From: Actinomycetes bacterium
GTDB lineage: Bacteria > Actinomycetota > Acidimicrobiia > Acidimicrobiales > RAAP-2
Assembly (NCBI GenBank): GCA_021800645.1
Contig: JAJYYT010000159.1
Span: forward strand, 1 to 5,528
Direction of reading: 5' to 3'
DNA: 5,528 bases
The translations under genes were made by a program, and so were the position numbers. Below the pieces are notes generated by a model that saw only the letters and a program-made list of their open reading frames with translations, searched no databases and had not been told where the DNA came from. Below are positions 1 through 5,528 of the stretch, piece by piece. Each line of letters begins with the position of its first letter. The stretch's first letter is position 1.

Positions 1-32
1 GATGTCGTAGCCGTCTTTCGAGCAGATCTACC

Positions 33-326
33 TCAGAGCCTGAAGACGCAGCCGTCCCACAGCGCGACAGGTCGCCGGCGAAGCACCCCGCGCAGTTTGA
101 TGTCGAGTCGCCGCGGGCAGCCCGCAGCAGCAAGGAAGAAGACCCTGACGGGGCCTTCGACCGGGAGCGGGGCATAACGTGTGGCGTCCCGCGGTCGGCG
201 AGTCGTCGAACGGAGCCACGTCGTTCCATAGCAGCAGCGCTGGCGAGAGGAACGCACCCAGAGCGAGCCGCCGTGCGCTTGCACGTACTGGCTCGCCGCC
301 TCCTCCACCTGCACCTGCACCTGCAC
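33..326 (-). CDS. small cysteine-containing hypothetical protein (CC / WDGC)
   Basis: I cannot assign a function. The minus-strand frame gives about 97 residues ending in TGA at 35-33. It is rich in G/C at third codon positions and reads like a folded small protein: an N-terminal helix-like stretch, then AHGGSLWVRSSRQRCCYGTT (residues 17-36), a middle part with PLPVEGPVRVFFL, then LDIKLRGV and a C-terminal ALWDGCVF. Cysteines are at 31, 32, 70 and 93. The layout 'HGG-L-W, CC, later amphipathic strands, WDGC' resembles short actinobacterial proteins of unknown function that I recall only from memory. A metal or redox role for the cysteines would be a guess. The start is uncertain: in-frame GTG codons lie at 326, 320, 314 and 308 inside a hexamer repeat, and none has a Shine-Dalgarno sequence. 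I chose 326 because a TACTAT box sits 6 nt upstream, which would suit a leaderless transcript. The frame stays open upstream to 761 through the transposase remnant, so an upstream start cannot be excluded. Confidence 0.55.
   Translation of the reverse strand: MQVQVQVEEAASQYVQAHGGSLWVRSSRQRCCYGTTWLRSTTRRPRDATRYAPLPVEGPVRVFFLAAAGCPRRLDIKLRGVLRRRPVALWDGCVFRL
306..326. repeat. tandem CACCTG hexamer, 3.5 copies
   Basis: Plus strand reads CACCTG three times in a row followed by CAC. On the minus strand it encodes alternating Val-Gln at the very start of the small cysteine-containing gene and supplies four successive in-frame GTG codons. Such a short repeat can slip by whole codons, which would change the N-terminus by two residues per unit without shifting the frame. 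Confidence 0.8.
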
Positions 327-332
327 AACTGC

Positions 333-338
333 ATAGTA
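333..338 (-). promoter_or_regulatory. possible -10 box (TACTAT) for a leaderless mRNA
   Basis: Read on the minus strand, TACTAT fits the actinobacterial TAnnnT -10 pattern. It is followed by 6 nt and then the GTG at 326, so a transcript starting 7 nt after the box would begin exactly at the start codon. This is the usual geometry of leaderless mRNAs in actinobacteria and would explain the missing ribosome binding site. I see no good -35 hexamer. This is inference from spacing alone; a six-base match arises often by chance. Confidence 0.3.
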
Positions 339-415
339 GACGGAAGTACGTCCGGGAACTGCCGTTTCTCCAGGCTGGCCAGGGATGTTCGCTGCGGACG
401 TCGACTCGTTGCTGA

Positions 416-716
416 CTACGCGAGGCGCAGCGGGATCGGGACCTCGACGAGCTCGAAAGCCTTTCGCAGGGCCTCGGTCGGCTCGAAGAGACGTCCGAAG
501 GCGACGGTGGTTCCCGGCACCGTGGAGGGGTTGCGCGCGAGGTTCGCCAAGTGATCGAGAAGCCCTTGTGAGGTGCACTCCTTCCACTTGGGCGGTCGCC
601 GCCCGGTCTGTGCGCTGCGGTGGCTCCTCGTCGCGGATTGTGAGCGGCGCCCAGGCCTTGCGCAGGTGCCATACGAGGTGAGCATCGAGGAGACAGAACA
701 GACAGAGCAGATTGGA
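416..716 (-). pseudogene. IS1634-type (IS4 superfamily) transposase, C-terminal remnant, frame-shifted
   Basis: Two minus-strand reading frames together give the C-terminal end of an IS1634-type transposase. The upstream part (about 716-573) contains LLDAHLVWHLRKAWAPLTIR followed by DEEPPQRTD, matching the conserved tail 'YLVWHLRKAWAPLTFxDExPPxRxDPVAPA' as I remember it. After GTG CAC at about 572 the reading must shift by one base to give SQGLLDHLANLARN and then LRKAFELVEVPIPLRLA, ending at TAG (418-416); this matches the family's final 'LLxHLATLTRN...PTPxQxrAFELL' segment. Full-length members are roughly 500-600 residues, so only about the last 100 codons remain; the DDE catalytic region is missing and nothing recognisable of it lies upstream. 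The copy is therefore dead: 5'-truncated and frame-shifted. The family call rests on recalled consensus, not on a search. Confidence 0.72.
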
Positions 717-733
717 CCGGCCTTGGTTTCGTT

Positions 734-1321
734 GCAGGTCGACCAGGTAGAGTCGACTGGTTCACTGATTCACTGAGCGTCTACGATGCGTCGGTTCGCC
801 GGCTTCACGCCCTTCATCGTATTTGCCACCTTGGGATACCAACGTCCCGGGACGAGCACGACCTGCACGAAAGGTCCCTGTCGAACTTGTCGGAGAGGAG
901 CGCGCCCTCCCCACGGCGCTCGCACAACCACCGTTGCTCTCGCGATCCGATCAGCCTCGCGCTCCTCCTCTCCTCCTGGCCAGTCCCATCCGGCCACCGT
1001 TACTGGAACGCACCTGTAGGTCCGAGCAGCGGTGGCTCACGGCGATGCGCGTGCTCGGCAGTCTCGCACGGCCAAGCGGTGACGATCGCCGGCAAGTTGA
1101 GGGGATGGAGCAGCTGGGCCGACACGCGCTCCGGCTCCGCCGTGGAGCGGACCCGGTGTCCATGTGCCCAGCCTCAGGCTGCCACAGCTGGGCCCGCTTG
1201 AACAAACGTCCCAAACTACGCACCACTCCTTGGAGCAATGTCCGTGGCCAGCGCAACGGGCCAGGGTTAGTGTGCCAATGACCGGTCGATGGACCTGCCG
1301 CCTGGAGCGATCGACGGGATC
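734..1321. other. gene-poor spacer between transposase remnant and operon
   Basis: I find no convincing gene in either strand here. The open frames are short, rich in Arg/Ser/Pro/Ala and lack conserved motifs, starts with ribosome binding sites, or a frame that outperforms the others. No tRNA or rRNA sequence is visible. Possible decayed coding material exists on the minus strand (for example VLVPGRWYPKVANTMKGVK near 862-805), but I could not assign it. The operon promoter must lie here or close by; a TAGTGT box at 1268-1273 and the palindrome GACCGGTC at 1280-1287 are the only weak candidates seen. Confidence 0.6.
761..776. repeat. perfect 8-bp tandem duplication TTCACTGA x2
   Basis: TTCACTGA is repeated exactly, head to tail. 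It sits some 45 bases beyond the 5'-most recognisable residue of the transposase remnant and includes, on the minus strand, the stop (764-762) that closes the reading frame upstream of it. It could be a scar of the truncation or of slippage. It is not placed at both ends of an element, so it is not a normal target-site duplication. Confidence 0.75.
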
Positions 1322-1326
1322 GGAGG
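1322..1326 (+). promoter_or_regulatory. Shine-Dalgarno GGAGG for the first operon gene
   Basis: GGAGG is followed by 7 nt and then the ATG at 1334. This is ideal spacing and decides the start in favour of 1334 over the in-frame ATG at 1289, which has no such site and would add 15 residues not expected for this family. Confidence 0.8.
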
Positions 1327-1333
1327 CGAACGC

Positions 1334-2227
1334 ATGGAGAGAAGAGCTGAGCCGAGGTTCGAAGGCGTGTACGTGGCCATCGCCACGCCTTTCGGTCCGG
1401 ACGGCGCGCTCGATCTCGACGCACTGGGTCGGAATTGCGAGCAGTTGATCGAGCGCGGGGTCCACGGCATCGTGCCGTGTGGTTCGCTCGGCGAGTACGA
1501 GGCGCTGACCGACGACGAGCGCTCGGGCGTCGTCAAGGCGACCCTGGACGCAGCAGCCGGACGCGTCGAGATCGTACCGGGGGTCTCGGGCAAGTCCGCC
1601 GCGGAGGCCCGGCGGTGGGCGGACGCGGCGGCCTCGCTCGGATGCCGAGCCGTCATGTGCCTCCCCCCGACCGCGCACACGCCGACCCCTGACGAGGTCG
1701 TCGCCCACTTCGACGAGGTGGGACGGACCGGAGTCGAGATCATCGCCTACAACAACCCCTTCTCGACCCGCGTGGACCTCACCCCGAGCCTGTTGTCTCG
1801 TCTGGCTGAGAACGACGCGATCGTGGCCGTGAAGGAGTTCTCTCAGGACGTCCGTCGAGTCGCGGCCATTCGTCAGTCGGCTCCTCGCCTCCAAGTCATC
1901 TGTGGTTGCGACGACACCTACGTCGAGGCGGCCCTCATGGGCGCGACGTGCTGGATCGCCGGGTTCGCCAACGCTTTCCCGGCGGCGTCGGTCGAGCTCC
2001 ACGGCCTCTGCCGTGCTGGCCGGTGGGACGAAGCGATCGGCCTCTACCTGCGGATGCTCCCGCTTCTGCGCTGGGACGCGGACCCACGATTCGTGCAGGC
2101 GATCAAGCTTGCGATGGACGAGACGGGCTTCGTCGGCGGCGCGGTCCGCTTGCCTCGGCTGCCGCTGGTGCCCCAAGACGCCGACCAGGTCCGCCACCAG
2201 GTCCGCCAATTCGTCGAGAGCGATTGA
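1334..2227 (+). CDS. DapA/NAL-superfamily lyase, probable delta1-pyrroline-4-hydroxy-2-carboxylate deaminase
   Basis: A 297-residue (beta/alpha)8-barrel protein, the normal length for the dihydrodipicolinate synthase/N-acetylneuraminate lyase superfamily. Visible hallmarks are VAIATPF (14-20), the GSLGE carboxylate-binding loop (50-54), the YNNP motif with the catalytic tyrosine (Tyr139) and the Schiff-base lysine in VAVKEFS (Lys167). Position 144, where true dihydrodipicolinate synthase carries its substrate-binding arginine (YNVPxRT), is serine here, and TT of GTTGE is replaced by SL, so lysine biosynthesis is unlikely. Next to a hydroxyproline epimerase and D-amino-acid oxidoreductases, the best reading is the deaminase (EC 3.5.4.22; LhpC/HypD role) that turns delta1-pyrroline-4-hydroxy-2-carboxylate into alpha-ketoglutarate semialdehyde and ammonia in the cytosol. 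Alternatives are 4-hydroxy-2-oxoglutarate aldolase or another keto-acid lyase. It is the first gene of the operon, and its TGA overlaps the next ATG by one base (TGATG). The family is certain; the exact substrate is inferred from context. Confidence 0.92.
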   Translation: MERRAEPRFEGVYVAIATPFGPDGALDLDALGRNCEQLIERGVHGIVPCGSLGEYEALTDDERSGVVKATLDAAAGRVEIVPGVSGKSAAEARRWADAAASLGCRAVMCLPPTAHTPTPDEVVAHFDEVGRTGVEIIAYNNPFSTRVDLTPSLLSRLAENDAIVAVKEFSQDVRRVAAIRQSAPRLQVICGCDDTYVEAALMGATCWIAGFANAFPAASVELHGLCRAGRWDEAIGLYLRMLPLLRWDADPRFVQAIKLAMDETGFVGGAVRLPRLPLVPQDADQVRHQVRQFVESD

Positions 2228-3240
2228 TGCGGTCGAGCCTGGTCGTCACCGCCGTCGACAGCCACACCGAAGGCATGCCGACGCGGGTCGTGACGGGAGG
2301 GTTCGGCGAGCTGCCGGGCGACACCATGGCCGATCGGCGGCTCTACGTCATCCACGAGCGCGACCACATCCGCCGCTTCCTCATGCACGAGCCGCGCGGG
2401 CACAGCGCGATGTCCGGCGCCGTCCTGCAGCGACCCACGCGCCCGGACGCCGACGTCGGCGTCGTGTTCATCGAAGTGTCGGGATGCCTCCCGATGTGCG
2501 GGCACGGCACCATCGGCGCCGCCACCGTGCTCGTCGAGACCGGCATGGTCGAAGTCAAGGAGCCCGAGACGGTCATCCGCTTCGACACGCCCGCCGGGCT
2601 CGTCAGCGCCTCGGTCGACGTGCAGGAGGGCCACGCGACGAGCGTCACCATCCGCAACGTCCCGGCCTACTTGCACCTGCGCGACGCGACGGTCGAGGTT
2701 CCCGGCATCGGCTCCGTGGTGCTGGACCTCGCATGGGGCGGCAATTTCTACGCCATCTTGCCCGCGGCGGCACTCGGCCTCCAGGTCGACCCCGGCGCGC
2801 ACGACCAGCTGATCCAGGCAGGTCTCGCCGTCATGGCCGCGGTCAACGACCAGCTGCAGTTCTGTCACCCCGAGCACACCACGGTCGACTACTGCCACCA
2901 CGTCATGCTCACCGAACCAGGCGACGGCGAGGTGTCCGGGCGGGCCGCCACCGCGATCCACCCGGGCTGGCTGGACCGCTCACCGTGCGGCACGGGCACG
3001 AGCGCCCGCATGGCGCAGCTCCACGCCCGGGGGGCGCTCGGTCTCGAGCAGGACTACGTCCACGCGTCGGTGATCGGCTCCCGCTTCGTCGGACGACTCC
3101 TCGGCACGGCGAAGGTCGGCGAGTTCGACGCGGTCCTGCCGAGCTTCCGGGGCAGAGCCTGGATCACGGGCCTCGCCAGCTATCTGCTCGACCCCGACGA
3201 CCCCTACCCGACGGGGTTCCTGCTCGGCCGACAGGATTGA
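2227..3240 (+). CDS. proline racemase superfamily, probable 4-hydroxyproline 2-epimerase
   Basis: A 337-residue, cofactor-independent pyridoxal-free epimerase that interconverts trans-4-hydroxy-L-proline and cis-4-hydroxy-D-proline, the first step of bacterial hydroxyproline catabolism. Both halves of the pseudo-symmetric fold are evident: DSHTEG (11-16), the first catalytic Cys91 in MCGHGTIGAA (90-99), GGNFYAI (171-177), and the second catalytic Cys254 in DRSPCGTGTSARMA (250-263). Both acid/base cysteines are kept, so it is not a trans-3-hydroxyproline dehydratase, in which the second cysteine is replaced by threonine. MCGHGT is usual in hydroxyproline epimerases, whereas true proline racemases more often read MCGHNS. 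The ATG overlaps the preceding stop, with only a weak GAGAG (2216-2220) ahead, so translation is probably coupled. Roles named LhpA or HypRE in other species correspond to this gene. Proline racemase activity is the main alternative. Confidence 0.93.
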   Translation: MRSSLVVTAVDSHTEGMPTRVVTGGFGELPGDTMADRRLYVIHERDHIRRFLMHEPRGHSAMSGAVLQRPTRPDADVGVVFIEVSGCLPMCGHGTIGAATVLVETGMVEVKEPETVIRFDTPAGLVSASVDVQEGHATSVTIRNVPAYLHLRDATVEVPGIGSVVLDLAWGGNFYAILPAAALGLQVDPGAHDQLIQAGLAVMAAVNDQLQFCHPEHTTVDYCHHVMLTEPGDGEVSGRAATAIHPGWLDRSPCGTGTSARMAQLHARGALGLEQDYVHASVIGSRFVGRLLGTAKVGEFDAVLPSFRGRAWITGLASYLLDPDDPYPTGFLLGRQD

Positions 3241-4442
3241 GCGAGCTCGCCGGCCCGAAGTGGAGCGACGAGCTCCCTGCGGGCGCAGACGTCGTGGTCG
3301 TGGGCGCCGGCATCGTGGGCGCCGCCATCGCCGCCCGACTGGCGAGGGCCGGTGCGGAGGTGTGCCTCCTCGAGCGATCAGGGCCCGCCGCCGGTTCCAG
3401 CTCGTCAGGAGAGGGCAACCTGCTCGTCTCGGACAAGCTCCCGGGCCCGGAGCTGGACCTCGCGCTGCGCAGCCTCGTCCTCTGGCAGGAGGTCGACGCC
3501 GAGGCCGCCGAACGGATCGAGCTCGAGCGCAAGGGCGGGCTCGTGGTGGCGTGGGACGAGGCGCAGCTCGCGGCGCTCCAGGCCCTCGCCGCGGCACAGG
3601 AGGCCGCCGGTGTCGCGATCCGCCACCTGGGCGGCACCGAGCTCGTCGACGCCGAGCCGCACCTCAGTGGCGAGGTGGCCGGGGCGGTCTTCTACGAGGC
3701 CGACTCCCAGGTACAGCCGATGTACGCGGTCGCCCACCTGCTCGCGCAGGCCGCGGCCAATGGCTGTCGAATGATGCGGGGTACCGAAGTGTGCGGGTGG
3801 CGTACCACTCCGAGGGGCTCGCAGGCGCTCGAGACGACGCTCGGGTCGCTACGGGTCGGCACGGCGGTCGTGAACGCCGCGGGGTCCTGGGCGGGAGAGC
3901 TCGCCGCGCGCTTGGGATCCGACCTCCCTGTCGCTCCGCGCAGGGGGCACGTGCTCGTGACCGAGCCGATGCCCGTCGTCACGGCCCACAAGGTCTACGA
4001 GGCCGACTACGTGGGCTCGATCCACGACCAGGACGACGGATGGCGCTGCTCGAGCGTCGTGGAGGCGACCGCCAGCGGCACGATGCTGCTCGGCTCTTCC
4101 CGTGAGCTCGTGGGCTGGTCGGCGGTGCCGGACCCCCAGATCGTCGCCAGCATCGCCGCGAGGGCGATCAGGCTGTTCCGGGGGCTGGCCGCCGCCAAAC
4201 TGCTGCGGACGTACGTGGGGTTCCGGCCTGCGACGCCCGACCGGCTCCCGGCGATCGGATGGGACGCTCGCGTCCCTGGGCTGCTGCACGCGACCGGCCA
4301 CGAGGGTGCGGGCATCGGCCTTTCCCTCGCGACCGCCGAAGCCGTGCAGTGCCTCCTCTGCAAGACGGTGCCACCGGTAGGGCTGCAACCCTTCGATCCG
4401 GCTCGCTTCTCGAAGACGACCGAGACCCGACCGGAGCCGTGA
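3237..4442 (+). CDS. DAO-family FAD oxidoreductase, probable cis-4-hydroxy-D-proline dehydrogenase catalytic subunit
   Basis: A 401-residue flavoprotein of the D-amino-acid oxidase/glycine oxidase/sarcosine oxidase beta fold. The N-terminal Rossmann element is VVVVGAGIVGAAIAARL (19-35), with GAGIVG at 23-28 and Glu46 ending the second strand (LLERSG), expected to bind the FAD ribose. VVNAAGSWAGELAARLG (211-227) and PRRGHVL (234-240) are typical core segments. The C-terminal signature runs VGFRPATPDRLPAIG (327-341) and ATGHEGAGIGLS (352-363). I start it at TTG 3237, which overlaps the upstream stop as TTGA; the only other nearby in-frame start, GTG 3294, would cut into the FAD-binding strand. 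There is no Shine-Dalgarno site at proper distance, so translational coupling is likely. With the following Fe-S flavoprotein it should oxidise cis-4-hydroxy-D-proline to delta1-pyrroline-4-hydroxy-2-carboxylate (EC 1.5.99.-; LhpB/HcnC-like role), passing electrons to the partner instead of to oxygen. Related D-amino acids such as D-proline are possible substrates. Confidence 0.9.
   Translation: MSELAGPKWSDELPAGADVVVVGAGIVGAAIAARLARAGAEVCLLERSGPAAGSSSSGEGNLLVSDKLPGPELDLALRSLVLWQEVDAEAAERIELERKGGLVVAWDEAQLAALQALAAAQEAAGVAIRHLGGTELVDAEPHLSGEVAGAVFYEADSQVQPMYAVAHLLAQAAANGCRMMRGTEVCGWRTTPRGSQALETTLGSLRVGTAVVNAAGSWAGELAARLGSDLPVAPRRGHVLVTEPMPVVTAHKVYEADYVGSIHDQDDGWRCSSVVEATASGTMLLGSSRELVGWSAVPDPQIVASIAARAIRLFRGLAAAKLLRTYVGFRPATPDRLPAIGWDARVPGLLHATGHEGAGIGLSLATAEAVQCLLCKTVPPVGLQPFDPARFSKTTETRPEP
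4433..4436 (+). promoter_or_regulatory. Shine-Dalgarno GGAG for the Fe-S/FAD fusion gene
   Basis: GGAG lies in the last codons of the upstream gene, 7 nt before GTG 4444. It supports that GTG start. The nearby ATG at 4442 is followed at once by TGA and cannot be used. Confidence 0.65.
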
Positions 4443-4443
4443 T

Positions 4444-5528
4444 GTGACAGACCTCGAGGTGCACTTCACGTTCGACGGCCGGCCGCTCGAAGCCCCGCTC
4501 GGTGCGAGCGTCGCGTCCGCCCTTCTCGCCAACGGGGTCCGGTCCTGGCGTCGCACCCGGTCGACGGGCGCAGCGCGCGGGCTCCTGTGCGGGATCGGCA
4601 ACTGCTTCGACTGCCTCGTCGACGTGGGCTCCGCGCACGCGGTGCGCGCGTGCGTCACGCCGCTGCACGAGGGCGACGCGCTCCGCACGTCGGTGTCGCG
4701 GGGCTCCATCGAGGTCGGGCCACTCGAGAAGCGCTCTGGCGAAGACACGGGGGGCGCCAGGGCGGCGGGGAACGCCGCACGAGCGCTGCGCGGTGACGTC
4801 CTCGTGGTCGGGGGAGGTCCGGCGGGACTGGCGGCCGCCGAGGCCGCGATCGGACGCGGGGTCTCGGTCGTGCTCGTCGACAATGCAGCGCGACTAGGAG
4901 GCCAGCTGTACCGCCAGCCATCGTCGGACCAGACAGGAGGTGCCAGGCCGATCGGCCCCCAGCTCGCGGCTCGCCATCCGAGGCTCGCCGACCCACCGGG
5001 GCTCGTCGTCGCCACCGGGGCCGCGGTCTGGCAGCTCCGCGCCGCACCGGGCGGCGTCGTCGCGTGGCTGGAGGATGGAAGACGGGTCCAGGCGACCGCC
5101 GCGGTGCTCGCCCCGGGCGCCACCGAGCTCCTCGTCCCCTTCCCCGGCTGGGAGCTGCCGGGCGTGGTCAGCGCAGGCGCCGCCCAGTCCCTGCTCAAGG
5201 CGCACGGTCAGCTGGTCGGTCGCCGGCTGCTGGTCGCGGGGTCCGGTCCGTTCCTCTTCCCGGTCGCCACCAGCCTGGCGGACGCCGGTGCCGAGGTCCT
5301 CGCCGTCGTCGAAGCCTTGCCGGCCGGCCGGCTGACGCCGATCTTCGCGGCGCTGGCGCACCATCCGAGCAAGGCGAGCGAGGCTGCCGCCTACGTCGCC
5401 TCCCTCGCCCGGCGCGGCGTCCCCATCCGGACCAACCGGGTGATCGCACGCTGCGAACCAGGGAGCGACGGCGCGCTGCGGCAGGCGGTGGTCATCCCGA
5501 CTGTAGAGGCGCGCGACGGGTTCGGATC
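4444..5528 (+). CDS. [2Fe-2S] domain fused to HcnB/LhpE-type FAD/NAD(P) oxidoreductase (3' partial)
   Basis: An uninterrupted frame of 361 codons from GTG 4444 to the window edge, with no stop. Residues 1-90 form an HcnA-type [2Fe-2S] ferredoxin domain with ligands Cys49, Cys54, Cys57 and Cys70 (C-x4-C-x2-C-x12-C in LLCGIGNCFDC and VRAC). A linker of about 25 residues, rich in Gly and Ala, leads to an FAD-binding Rossmann element DVLVVGGGPAGLAAAEAA (118-135), then LGGQLYRQP (151-159), PFPGWELPGVVSAGAAQSLL (232-251) and a second dinucleotide fold RLLVAGSGPFLFPVA (261-275). These are hallmarks of the hydrogen cyanide synthase HcnB, opine oxidase OoxA and hydroxyproline dehydrogenase LhpE/LhpF group. 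It starts 1 nt after the upstream stop. It probably accepts electrons from the flavin subunit just upstream and forms one membrane-linked or soluble dehydrogenase complex with it. In Pseudomonas-type systems the Fe-S and FAD parts are separate genes; here they are one chain. The usual C-terminal part, which in HcnB-like proteins carries a further BFD-type [2Fe-2S] region, lies outside the window. Confidence 0.9.
   Translation, partial: MTDLEVHFTFDGRPLEAPLGASVASALLANGVRSWRRTRSTGAARGLLCGIGNCFDCLVDVGSAHAVRACVTPLHEGDALRTSVSRGSIEVGPLEKRSGEDTGGARAAGNAARALRGDVLVVGGGPAGLAAAEAAIGRGVSVVLVDNAARLGGQLYRQPSSDQTGGARPIGPQLAARHPRLADPPGLVVATGAAVWQLRAAPGGVVAWLEDGRRVQATAAVLAPGATELLVPFPGWELPGVVSAGAAQSLLKAHGQLVGRRLLVAGSGPFLFPVATSLADAGAEVLAVVEALPAGRLTPIFAALAHHPSKASEAAAYVASLARRGVPIRTNRVIARCEPGSDGALRQAVVIPTVEARDGFG

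Noticed and set aside
306..326. Hexamer array considered as a CRISPR or iteron
   Set aside because: The units are only 6 bp with no spacers and lie at the start of a coding frame; this is a simple sequence repeat.
28..765. Minus-strand 245-codon open frame over the transposase remnant and small gene
   Set aside because: This third frame contains no recognised motif; the transposase tail and small-protein motifs are in the other two minus-strand frames.
823..1281. Plus-strand open frame of 152 codons upstream of the operon
   Set aside because: No ribosome binding site, no motif and unconvincing composition; several frames are equally open here.
1037..2209. Long minus-strand open frame (390 codons) opposite the DapA-like gene
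   Set aside because: It is antisense to a clearly recognisable enzyme, is Arg/Asp/Gly-rich without family motifs, and is a GC-rich shadow.
1902..3236. Upstream extension of the flavoprotein frame through the epimerase gene
   Set aside because: The extension is Arg/His-rich nonsense overlapping the epimerase; the Rossmann fold begins only after 3237.
2227..3240. Trans-3-hydroxy-L-proline dehydratase as the identity of the racemase-family gene
   Set aside because: That enzyme has threonine in place of the second catalytic cysteine; here Cys254 is present.
3849..5198. Long minus-strand open frame (449 codons) opposite the flavoprotein and fusion genes
   Set aside because: It runs antisense across two well-supported genes and is Ser/Pro/Arg/Ala-rich low-complexity sequence typical of shadow frames.

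Overview
The window reads as a chromosomal segment of a high-GC Gram-positive bacterium, most likely an actinobacterium. The coding strand has very high GC at third codon positions, one start is GTG and another TTG, and the genes are packed with overlapping start and stop codons. I cannot place genus or species from the sequence alone.

Region 1 (about 1-776) lies on the minus strand. A small gene of about 97 codons (33-326) encodes an unrecognised cysteine-containing protein with a CC pair and a C-terminal WDGC motif. Upstream of it (716 down to 416) is the decayed 3' end of a transposase that I recognise as IS1634-type (IS4 superfamily). It is frame-shifted near 572 and truncated at its 5' end. 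The 5' side of the remnant ends close to a perfect tandem TTCACTGA duplication (761-776).

Region 2 (about 734-1321) is roughly 590 bases in which I find no convincing gene. It separates the transposon remnant from the operon and probably holds the operon promoter.

Region 3 (1334-5528, plus strand) is a tightly coupled four-gene operon that continues past the right edge. In order it encodes: (i) a DapA/NAL-superfamily Schiff-base lyase best read as delta1-pyrroline-4-hydroxy-2-carboxylate deaminase; (ii) a proline racemase-superfamily enzyme with both catalytic cysteines, best read as 4-hydroxyproline 2-epimerase; (iii) a DAO-family FAD oxidoreductase; and (iv) a single polypeptide that fuses a [2Fe-2S] domain to an HcnB/LhpE-type FAD/NAD(P) oxidoreductase domain, open at the window end. 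The junctions are TGATG (1-nt overlap), TTGA (4-nt overlap with a TTG start) and a 1-nt gap.

Together these give a trans-4-hydroxy-L-proline catabolic pathway. The epimerase makes cis-4-hydroxy-D-proline. The oxidoreductase pair (genes iii and iv) oxidises it to delta1-pyrroline-4-hydroxy-2-carboxylate. The deaminase converts that to alpha-ketoglutarate semialdehyde. The last enzyme, alpha-ketoglutarate semialdehyde dehydrogenase, is not in the window and would be expected nearby. The pathway is known. The least routine points are the fused Fe-S/flavin subunit, the small CC/WDGC protein with a possible leaderless start, and the transposase tail whose shifted frame runs without a stop into that small gene.
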